This document shows, piece after piece, positions 15,998 to 20,960 of a DNA stretch of 20,960 nucleotides. The notes under the pieces are model-generated. The model had not been told where the DNA came from and did no database searches. It was given only the letters and a program-made list of their open reading frames with translations. This stretch comes from Bacilli bacterium (GTDB lineage: Bacteria > Bacillota_I > Bacilli_A > RFN20 > UBA1709), in the NCBI GenBank assembly GCA_028694305.1, contig JAQUTO010000002.1, positions 1 through 20,960 on the forward strand. The letters run 5' to 3'. Numbering within the stretch: the stretch's first letter is position 1; each line of letters opens with the position of its first letter. A program made the translations under genes and the position numbers.

Positions 15998-16616
15998 GCC
16001 GATTGCATTTGCTCCAGCACATTTATTAACTAGACCCAATAAAATTTGTGACAAATGTTATCATGACTTCGCGTTGGCCAATAAACACTTCAAGGTTAGT
16101 AACTGCCGTTGTTACGCCCTGTTTTACTATGAAGGGAAGGTCAAGGAAACTATTTTGCAAATTAAAGTCAATCAAGACTTAGAAGTTGCGCAAAATTTGT
16201 TGACGAGATTTCTCCCAGAACTAGTTAGTTTGTTTCGAAACTACACTATGATATTCGTTCCTTCCACGCCGACAACCAATCAAGAACGGGGGTTTAACCA
16301 TGTTGTCGAAGTATATCGCGTCCTAAATCTAAAAAGTGAGGATATTTTATATAAGAAAGTACCATATAAACAATCGGATCAAAAATATGAAAATCGCAAA
16401 AAAGTGCGCGATGTGATTGCTTATAAAGGCCAACTTAATCCTCATAAGAAGTATGTAATTGTTGATGACATAGTGACTTCCCAAGAAACGTTGAAAGCGT
16501 GCATTGACGCCGCCCGAAAAGCTGGAGCTAAGCATCTTAAGTGTTTGGTTCTAGCCTACAATTGCCGTCAATTTGTGACGACAAAAACAGGACAAAAAGT
16601 TCTCAAAATGAAGTAA
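15933..16616 (+). CDS. comFC: ComFC-type phosphoribosyltransferase-like competence protein
   Basis: ComFC is needed for DNA uptake in competent cells and combines a zinc finger with a PRTase-like fold. The 227-residue protein shows CLLC and CDKC pairs, the FVPSTPTTNQERGFNHV region and a PRPP-loop-like segment VIVDDIVTSQETL in which the usual TTG is TSQ. The start is uncertain: ATG 15933 overlaps comFA by 65 bases, TTG 15960 would give MKPPISKCLLC, closer to the usual N-terminus, and neither has a ribosome binding site. comFB is absent. Expression presumably depends on coupling to comFA. Confidence 0.85.
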   Translation: MKSQLVLTRLKPPISKCLLCHKPIAFAPAHLLTRPNKICDKCYHDFALANKHFKVSNCRCYALFYYEGKVKETILQIKVNQDLEVAQNLLTRFLPELVSLFRNYTMIFVPSTPTTNQERGFNHVVEVYRVLNLKSEDILYKKVPYKQSDQKYENRKKVRDVIAYKGQLNPHKKYVIVDDIVTSQETLKACIDAARKAGAKHLKCLVLAYNCRQFVTTKTGQKVLKMK

Positions 16617-16620
16617 CTAT

Positions 16621-16642
16621 CTTCCGGGGGAAAGGTAGGAAG
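16621..16642 (+). promoter_or_regulatory. Hairpin around the csp ribosome binding site
   Basis: CTTCC (16621-16625) can pair with GGAAG (16638-16642), the end of the AAAGGTAGGAAG ribosome binding region, placing AAAGG in a 12-base loop. It could make csp translation temperature-dependent, but a 5-bp stem is weak evidence. Confidence 0.25.
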
Positions 16643-16643
16643 T

Positions 16644-16862
16644 ATGGAAAACAAAAAAGTTGGAACCGTCAAATGGTTCAATAATGAAAAAGGCTATGGT
16701 TTTATTAAAGATAATGAAGCCAACGAAATCTTTGTTCATTATAGTGAAATCCAAAGCACGGGCTTTAAAACTTTGGCTGAAGGTCAAGATGTTTCTTTTA
16801 GTGTTGTTGATACATCTAAAGGTAAACAAGCTCATGGAGTGGTCGTTATTTCTAAGAAATAA
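16644..16862 (+). CDS. Cold-shock protein (single CSD)
   Basis: This 72-residue OB-fold RNA chaperone carries RNP1 KGYGFI (about 17-22) and RNP2 IFVHY (about 29-33), with the usual start GTVKWFNNEKG. It binds single-stranded RNA and DNA and melts structure in mRNA. The start ATG is preceded by AGGTAGGA. It lies 27 bases after comFC, where hpf commonly stands before secA in related genomes. A strong hairpin with a poor T-tract follows at 16872-16898. Which csp paralogue it is cannot be told. Confidence 0.95.
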   Translation: MENKKVGTVKWFNNEKGYGFIKDNEANEIFVHYSEIQSTGFKTLAEGQDVSFSVVDTSKGKQAHGVVVISKK

Positions 16863-16871
16863 CTAGAAAGT

Positions 16872-16898
16872 AGGGTGGATACACAGTGTATCCACCTT
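16872..16898 (+). terminator. Terminator-like hairpin after csp
   Basis: GGTGGATACA (16874-16883) and TGTATCCACC (16887-16896) form a perfect 10-bp stem around CAG, extended by a G-T and an A-T pair. The 3' tract TTATCTTAT is T-poor, so termination may be incomplete and the next gene may be read through. Confidence 0.6.
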
Positions 16899-16923
16899 AT
16901 CTTATCGATTGAGTGGTGATAGA

Positions 16924-17265
16924 TTGAAACATAATTTTTATGAAGATAAAACAAAAAGGCATTTCCGCGGACGTTACGTCTATGTTCATGGGAGGCGTGT
17001 AGCTCATCCAAATTACATCATTGGTGAGGATGAAAAGACTTATACATCGATTGGATTTACTCATAGCCCTACAAAAGTTGGTAGTTATCACAAACTCTAT
17101 GGAAATATTGTGAGTAATGACACATCATCTTGTTATATGCAAAAAAACATTAAAACAAGGAAAAAGAAAACATTTTCAAAGAAAAAATATGACAAATACA
17201 ATTTTACAAATCAAATTGATTGTATATATATAGATGACTATATTAAAAAACATAAAAAAAAGTAA
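16924..17265 (+). CDS. Unrecognised small basic protein
   Basis: This 113-residue protein is not one I recognise. It has no signal peptide or membrane segment. The first 70 residues look folded (RGRYVYVHGRRVAHPNYII, then GEDEKTYTSIGFTHSPTKVG, with conserved-looking His and Gly); the rest is low-complexity and very Lys-rich, suggesting nucleic acid binding. I chose TTG 16924 because GTGGTGA (16913-16919) lies about four bases upstream; TTG 16909 would overlap that site. Its AT-rich, AAA-rich codons differ from the ATPase genes. The last codons and the stop (17263-17265) lie in the terminator of the convergent small RNA at 17254-17328. It may be a transferred gene. Confidence 0.6.
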   Translation: MKHNFYEDKTKRHFRGRYVYVHGRRVAHPNYIIGEDEKTYTSIGFTHSPTKVGSYHKLYGNIVSNDTSSCYMQKNIKTRKKKTFSKKKYDKYNFTNQIDCIYIDDYIKKHKKK

Positions 17266-17328
17266 GCGAAGAACAATATCAGTTAAGATTCTGTAATAAG
17301 TAATGTTTTCACACTACAGTTCGCTTAC
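17254..17328 (-). ncRNA. Tandem small RNA, copy 1 (about 75 nt)
   Basis: On the minus strand a promoter TTGACT-N17-TAATAT places the start at 17328, the first base of GTAAGCGAA. This pairs over 9 bp with TTCGCTTAC (plus positions 17262-17270), which is followed by eight T: the RNA's own ends form an intrinsic terminator. Inside is a 7-bp hairpin GTAGTGT-GAAA-ACATTAC (17300-17317) with a GNRA loop, then a 29-nt segment unlike copy 2. The 3' end overlaps the last 12 bases of the convergent basic-protein gene. Promoter, structure and terminator agree, but expression is inferred. Not recognised as a known family. Confidence 0.65.
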
Positions 17329-17334
17329 ATGTTC

Positions 17335-17363
17335 ATATTACATATTAATTGAGTAAAAGTCAA
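17335..17363 (-). promoter_or_regulatory. Promoter of small RNA copy 1
   Basis: Minus strand: TTGACT (17358-17363), 17-base spacer, TAATAT (17335-17340). Both hexamers and the spacing are identical to those before copy 2, although the spacer sequence has diverged. Confidence 0.65.
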
Positions 17364-17377
17364 TATGCATAACTCAC

Positions 17378-17447
17378 AAAAAAAGTAAGCGAAGAACAAC
17401 ACACTAAGGCGCTGCATTAATAGTACTTTCGCACCATATTCGCTTAA
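17378..17447 (-). ncRNA. Tandem small RNA, copy 2 (about 70 nt)
   Basis: This has the same design as copy 1. A minus-strand TTGACT-N17-TAATAT sets a start near 17447, TAAGCGAA pairs over 8 bp with TTCGCTTA at the 3' end, and seven T follow (17378-17384). The inner hairpin is ATGGTGC-GAAA-GTACTAT (17420-17437). Compared with copy 1, five of its seven base pairs changed with pairing kept, two of them fully compensatory (G-C to A-U, U-A to C-G). The 26-nt segment between hairpin and terminator differs from copy 1 apart from TTGTTC at its end. The diverged loops with kept stems argue for a working RNA rather than a fresh duplication. Confidence 0.65.
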
Positions 17448-17453
17448 AAACTC

Positions 17454-17482
17454 ATATTACATTTATTCAATAAATAAGTCAA
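17454..17482 (-). promoter_or_regulatory. Promoter of small RNA copy 2
   Basis: Minus strand: TTGACT (17477-17482), 17-base spacer, TAATAT (17454-17459). It lies just beyond the SDR terminator (17494-17520), so this RNA is insulated from the SDR transcript and has its own promoter. Confidence 0.65.
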
Positions 17483-17493
17483 ATTAGAATAAA

Positions 17494-17520
17494 AAGGTGA
17501 GTACATCTAATACTCACCTT
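17494..17520 (-). terminator. Intrinsic terminator of the SDR gene
   Basis: AAGGTGAGTA (17494-17503) and TACTCACCTT (17511-17520) form a perfect 10-bp stem with a 7-base loop. On the minus strand a T-run follows, and on the plus strand a weaker T-rich tract, so it can work in both directions. Confidence 0.85.
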
Positions 17521-17527
17521 ATTATTT

Positions 17528-18286
17528 TTATGCAGCACTCCAGCTTCCATCTACTGGAAGTGTAACACCACTAATATATCGTGATTCATCACTGGCTAGG
17601 AATAGAGCAGCATTTGCAATATCTTCACTGGCACCCATTGGTGGGCAAGAAGCAAGTACTTTTTGGACTCTACCATAACCATGCATATTTGGTTGACCCA
17701 TAGATTTAGCAATATTTGTAGCAATTCCACCTGGAGCAATAGCATTGAAACGAATGCCTTCTGGTTGATACATAAAGGCTGAATTTCTAGTTAAAGCAAT
17801 GATACCAGCTTTACTGGAAGAATAGGCAGCACCTGCGACAGTTTTATAAGCACCAACTGAAGCAATATTGATGATAGAACCACCTTTTTTCAATTCTTTA
17901 AAGGTATTGACGGCTTTTCTCATAGCATAGAATGGACCATATTCATTGACCTTGTGAACAAGATCAAATTTTTGATCAGTGCAATCACCAATAGCACCCA
18001 TATCATCCATAATACCAGCATTGTTAACTAAAATATCTAAAGTCCCGAATTGTTTAACAGCCAAATCAATCATGGCTTCATTGTCTTCTTTTTTGGAAAC
18101 ATCACAGTGGGAAATGCAAAGTGATTTCTCATGAGCTTTTAATTCCTCTTTTAAAGCTTTTAAAGCCTCATCACTGATATCGGTAGCAACAACTTTAGCT
18201 CCCTCTTTAAGAAAGAGAGTTGTCATGGCTTTTCCCATTCCTGAACCTGCTCCGGTAATAACGGCAACTTTTCCTTGTAATCTCAT
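17528..18286 (-). CDS. Short-chain dehydrogenase/reductase (classical SDR)
   Basis: This 252-residue NAD(P)-dependent oxidoreductase has the cofactor motif TGAGSGMG (11-18), NNAG (88-91) and the full catalytic tetrad N114, S143, Y155, K159 (YSSSK). D36 at the end of the second strand favours NAD(H). The C-terminus SGVTLPVDGSWSA is typical of FabG- and glucose-dehydrogenase-like members; the substrate is not predictable. ATG 18286 has AGGAGG upstream. It is a single-gene unit with its own promoter and terminator, on the opposite strand to comFC and secA, so it is probably an insertion in that conserved block. Confidence 0.92.
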   Translation of the reverse strand: MRLQGKVAVITGAGSGMGKAMTTLFLKEGAKVVATDISDEALKALKEELKAHEKSLCISHCDVSKKEDNEAMIDLAVKQFGTLDILVNNAGIMDDMGAIGDCTDQKFDLVHKVNEYGPFYAMRKAVNTFKELKKGGSIINIASVGAYKTVAGAAYSSSKAGIIALTRNSAFMYQPEGIRFNAIAPGGIATNIAKSMGQPNMHGYGRVQKVLASCPPMGASEDIANAALFLASDESRYISGVTLPVDGSWSAA

Positions 18287-18306
18287 TGTTTAATCCTCCT
18301 TTTTCT

Positions 18307-18326
18307 AGATGAATATGACTTCATCT
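18307..18326 (-). promoter_or_regulatory. Inverted repeat in the SDR leader
   Basis: AGATGAA (18307-18313) and TTCATCT (18320-18326) form a perfect 7-bp inverted repeat with a 6-base centre, downstream of the predicted transcription start and just upstream of the ribosome binding site. It could be an operator or a leader hairpin. Confidence 0.35.
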
Positions 18327-18338
18327 TTTACTAATTAA

Positions 18339-18367
18339 ATGTTACAATATGTTGTCTTTATTGGCAA
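18339..18367 (-). promoter_or_regulatory. Promoter of the SDR gene
   Basis: Minus strand: TTGCCA (18362-18367, five of six to consensus), 17-base spacer, TAACAT (18339-18344). The start would be near 18332, giving a leader of about 46 bases. Confidence 0.55.
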
Positions 18368-18434
18368 GGGGAAGGCGTTAAAGGTCAAACAAGAGTTCAA
18401 AATTAACATATTAGTTTAATCTATGATTAAAATA

Positions 18435-18443
18435 TGATAGAAT
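18435..18443 (+). promoter_or_regulatory. Extended -10 promoter of secA
   Basis: TGATAGAAT is an extended -10 (TAGAAT at 18438-18443). The -35 region (TTTAAT at 18415-18420) is weak. TAAAAT at 18428-18433 with TTAACA at 18403-18408 (19-base spacer) is a less likely alternative. Confidence 0.4.
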
Positions 18444-18487
18444 ATCTATGTTAACTTTTACGTAGTAAAAACTGAGGAGGTCACAAC

Positions 18488-20848
18488 ATGGCTCGTTCAT
18501 TTTTAGATAGACTTTTTAAAGTTGAAGAAAAAGAGTTTCGTCGGATTGAGCAAAAGGCTCATGAGATTGATGCTTTAAAAGACAAGATGGCTGCGTTAAG
18601 CGATGAGGAACTCAAAGCTAAAACAGCTGAATTCAAAGAATTACTTAAAAATGGTAAAACATTAGAGGATATTCAAGTCGAAGCTTATGCTGTGGCAAGA
18701 GAAGCTGCTAAGCGAAGTATTGGCCAATTTCCTTTCTTAACCCAAGTTATGGGTGCTTTAGTTTTGCATGAAGGTAACGTTGCTGAAATGAAGACAGGTG
18801 AAGGTAAAACTCTAGCCTCAACTATGGCTGGTTACCTTAACGCTTTATCGGGCAAAGGTGTCCATGTTTTAACCGTCAATGATTATTTGGCGAAACGGGA
18901 TGCTGAATGGATGGGTAGTATTTATCGTTTCTTAGGTTTAAGAGTCGGTGTTAATGGCCGAGAACTTTCACCAAAAGAAAAGCAAGAAGCTTTTAAGTGC
19001 GATATTACTTATACAACTAACGCAGAATTAGGTTTTGATTATTTAAGAGATAATATGCTTCAAAACATGGAATCACGGGTTTTACCACGTCATTTATATA
19101 TGGCACTAGTTGATGAATGTGACTCCATCTTAATTGATGAATCAAGAACACCTTTAATTATTTCAGGTGGACAAAGACAATCAGCCAATTTATATATCAC
19201 TGCTGATAATTTTGCTAAGTCATTAACCAAAGATAAAGATTATACCTTAGATGTTGAAACTAAAACCATTTCTTTAACTAAAGATGGTAATACAATGGCA
19301 GAAAAGACTTTTAAGATTGATAACTTATATCGGTTGGAATATTCAGATTTAGTCCACCATATTCACCAAGCCTTAAAAGCTAATTATATTATGCAAAAAG
19401 ATGTTGATTATATCGTTAAAGATGACAAGATTGTTATCGTTGACCAATTTACTGGACGTCTATTAGCTGGTCGAACCTTCTCGGATGGTCTCCACCAAGC
19501 TATTGAAGCTAAAGAAAGAGTTACTATCAATCCGGAAACTATTGTTTTAGCTACCATTACTTACCAAAACTTCTTTAGATTATATGAGAAGCTTGCCGGT
19601 ATGACCGGTACTGCTAAGACTGAAGAAGAAGAATTCTATGAAACTTATAATATGCGAGTTATTTGTGTTCCTACTAACGTTCCAGTTATAAGAGTTGATG
19701 CTCCAGACTTAGTTTATGGTAAAAAAGAGTATAAATATAAAGCTTTATTAGAAGATATTAAAGAAAGACACGCTAAGGGCCAACCATTATTAGTTGGTAC
19801 TATCGCGGTTGAAACTTCAGAACTTATTTCCAATATGTTAAGTAAGGAAGGCATTAAGCATGAAGTCTTAAATGCTAAGAACCACTTGCGGGAAGCTGAA
19901 ATTATTTCTCATGCTGGTGAAAAAGGTTCTGTTACTATCGCCACTAACATGGCAGGTCGAGGTACCGATATAAAACTTGGTGAAGGCGTTGCTGAACTAG
20001 GTGGATTAGCAGTTTTAGGTAGTGAAAGACATGAGTCACGGCGTATTGATAACCAGTTAAGAGGACGTTCAGGCCGACAAGGTGACCCAGGGTTCTCACG
20101 TTTCTATGTTTCGCTTGAAGATGATTTAATGCTGCGTTTTGGTAGCGATGCTGCTAAAGCCATGTTTAAGTCTTTAGGTGATCAAGCCATTGAATCCAAG
20201 ATGATTACTAAAGTTATTACCTCGGCTCAAACTCGAGTTGAAGGTTATAACTACGATGTTAGAAAGAATCTTCTTGGTTACGATGATGTACTAAGACAGC
20301 AAAGAGAAATTATGTATAAACAAAGAGATGACGTCATCGAAACTGTTGACTGTAATCCATTTGTTGTTGATATGATGAATAAAGTAGCGGCAGACTTAAT
20401 CAATAAGGCCACTTATTATGAGGCAAAAGAGCCTTTGGTCAATGTTGATAAGTTAGCAGATCTATTAACTGAAAAGTTCTTACCTCCAGCCGCTATCAAT
20501 AAAGATGAACTCAAGTTTGATACTCAAGAGAAGACAATTGTCGCTGTGACTGAATTATTACAAAGTCACTTTGAGAAGAATCGTTTCTTCTGGGGCGAGA
20601 AAGTCTTCTTGGCAGTTGAAAAACAAATATTATTAAGAATTATAGATATGAATTGGACAAACCATATTGATAGAATGACAAAGCTAAGAGATGGTATTGG
20701 CTTAAGAGCCTATGCTCAAACTGACCCATTACAAGCTTACATTCAAGAAGGTTATAAGATGTTCCAAGACATGGTCTTACAAATTGCAACAGAGGTAACT
20801 CTCTATTGCTTACATGCAGTTGTTAAATTTAATCAACCACAGAAGTAG
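18488..20848 (+). CDS. secA: Preprotein translocase ATPase SecA
   Basis: SecA is the motor that drives unfolded preproteins through SecYEG at the cytoplasmic membrane. The 786 residues show Walker A TGEGKT with K107, the DEAD-type box DECD (209-212, usually DEVD) followed by SILIDESRTPLIISGG, the VDQFTGR region, ATNMAGRGTDIKL, and QLRGRSGRQGDPG. It ends at about the helical scaffold (FNQPQK) and lacks the C-terminal linker and CxCxSGKKYKxCC zinc motif that Bacillus and E. coli SecA carry. ATG 18488 has GAGGAGGTC upstream. It is followed ten bases later by prfB, the usual pair. Confidence 0.97.
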   Translation: MARSFLDRLFKVEEKEFRRIEQKAHEIDALKDKMAALSDEELKAKTAEFKELLKNGKTLEDIQVEAYAVAREAAKRSIGQFPFLTQVMGALVLHEGNVAEMKTGEGKTLASTMAGYLNALSGKGVHVLTVNDYLAKRDAEWMGSIYRFLGLRVGVNGRELSPKEKQEAFKCDITYTTNAELGFDYLRDNMLQNMESRVLPRHLYMALVDECDSILIDESRTPLIISGGQRQSANLYITADNFAKSLTKDKDYTLDVETKTISLTKDGNTMAEKTFKIDNLYRLEYSDLVHHIHQALKANYIMQKDVDYIVKDDKIVIVDQFTGRLLAGRTFSDGLHQAIEAKERVTINPETIVLATITYQNFFRLYEKLAGMTGTAKTEEEEFYETYNMRVICVPTNVPVIRVDAPDLVYGKKEYKYKALLEDIKERHAKGQPLLVGTIAVETSELISNMLSKEGIKHEVLNAKNHLREAEIISHAGEKGSVTIATNMAGRGTDIKLGEGVAELGGLAVLGSERHESRRIDNQLRGRSGRQGDPGFSRFYVSLEDDLMLRFGSDAAKAMFKSLGDQAIESKMITKVITSAQTRVEGYNYDVRKNLLGYDDVLRQQREIMYKQRDDVIETVDCNPFVVDMMNKVAADLINKATYYEAKEPLVNVDKLADLLTEKFLPPAAINKDELKFDTQEKTIVAVTELLQSHFEKNRFFWGEKVFLAVEKQILLRIIDMNWTNHIDRMTKLRDGIGLRAYAQTDPLQAYIQEGYKMFQDMVLQIATEVTLYCLHAVVKFNQPQK

Positions 20849-20858
20849 GTAAATAATT

Positions 20859-20960
20859 ATGGCCATTGAAAATTATGAAATGACTCAAAATAGCGATAAA
20901 GTATTGCAACATTTTAAAGAATTAGGCGATTCCCTTTGACCTGGCAGGTAAAGCGGATAT
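20859..20960 (+). CDS. prfB: Peptide chain release factor 2, N-terminus (3' end outside window)
   Basis: RF2 ends translation at UGA and UAA. The first 26 codons (start ATG 20859, with AGG 20847-20849 overlapping the secA stop) end in CTT TGA. A +1 shift at CTTTGAC gives L-D-L-A-G-K-A-D, matching the RF2 segment that follows the recoding site (L-D-L-E-S-K in Bacillus). The gene continues out of the window. The position after secA is conserved in Bacillota. Confidence 0.88.
20923..20940 (+). promoter_or_regulatory. prfB: Programmed +1 frameshift site of prfB
   Basis: CTT TGA C (20934-20940) is the universal RF2 slip site. When RF2 is scarce, ribosomes pause at TGA (20937-20939) and shift +1 to read GAC, so the protein controls its own level. 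The stimulating Shine-Dalgarno-like element is only AGGCGA (20923-20928), five bases before CTT, weaker than the AGGGGG of E. coli. Confidence 0.85.

Larger units (their letters stand above)
17254..17482. repeat. Two diverged direct repeats of about 110 bp, offset 119-123 bp
   Basis: Units 17254-17363 and 17378-17482 share the A-tract, GTAAGCGAAGAACAA, the second stem arm TTCGCTTA and a TCATATTACAT...AGTCAA block, and differ in between. The shared blocks correspond to the terminator, the terminal stem and the promoter of the small RNAs. Confidence 0.8.

Noticed and set aside
16617..16835. Minus-strand open frame opposite csp
   Set aside because: It is the reverse of a clear cold-shock protein gene, with no ribosome binding site or family resemblance.
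17254..17482. CRISPR array or tRNA genes in the repeated region
   Set aside because: Only two units, offset about 120 bp, with internal promoters and a terminal stem. There is no short repeat/uniform spacer pattern and no cloverleaf or T-loop motif.
18708..18717. Possible third copy of the TAAGCGAA small-RNA stem inside secA
   Set aside because: Only eight or nine bases match, with no partner arm, promoter or T-tract nearby; it is a chance match in coding sequence.
1..20960. Mollicutes genetic code (TGA = Trp), suggested by the AT-rich genome
   Set aside because: prfB is present with its TGA recoding site, ntpF and the MBL gene end in TGA, and all long genes are intact under the standard code.

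Overview
The window is a stretch of a low-GC Bacillota-type chromosome (Bacilli/Erysipelotrichia-like, lineage not fixed by the sequence). Evidence is the AT-rich composition, strong AGGAGG-type ribosome binding sites, TTGACA/TATAAT-like promoters, a comFA/comFC pair, and an Enterococcus hirae-type V-ATPase operon. TGA is a stop codon here, not Trp: prfB (RF2) is present and carries its in-frame TGA recoding site.

Layout. (1) 1-1767: the C-terminal half of an RND efflux pump, cut by the window edge. (2) 1773-4808: a tight operon tsaC-rpiB-glyA-upp with an extended -10 promoter and an intrinsic terminator. (3) 4809-13566: a control region (perfect cre match, 18-bp palindrome, extended -10 promoter), then ntpF-I-K-E-C-G-A-B-D, a complete rotary V/A-type ATPase whose c-subunit has the E. 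hirae Na+-binding residues. It occupies the place, after upp, where Bacillus has its F-type atp operon. A bidirectional terminator closes it. (4) 13550-14804: a minus-strand pair, yigZ and a metallo-beta-lactamase-fold hydrolase. (5) 14871-16616: divergent comFA-comFC; the conserved first zinc knuckle of comFA lies upstream of its only usable start and in another frame from the start that has the ribosome binding site. (6) 16644-18286: an accessory patch between comFC and secA, where hpf usually sits. It holds a cold-shock protein, an unrecognised basic protein and a minus-strand SDR dehydrogenase. (7) 18488-20960: secA, then prfB running off the edge.

The most novel signal is in the patch at 17254-17482 on the minus strand. 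Two tandem, diverged copies of a roughly 70-nt small-RNA gene each have their own TTGACT-N17-TAATAT promoter, a start at the first base of a terminal stem, a GAAA-capped 7-bp hairpin with compensatory changes between copies, a variable 26-29 nt segment, and an intrinsic terminator. The terminator of the first copy overlaps the 3' end of the convergent basic-protein gene.

No gene-free stretch exceeds 300 bases. The largest are 17266-17527 (the two small RNAs and the SDR terminator), 4737-4992 (terminator, cre, palindrome, promoter) and 18287-18487 (divergent promoters for the SDR gene and secA).
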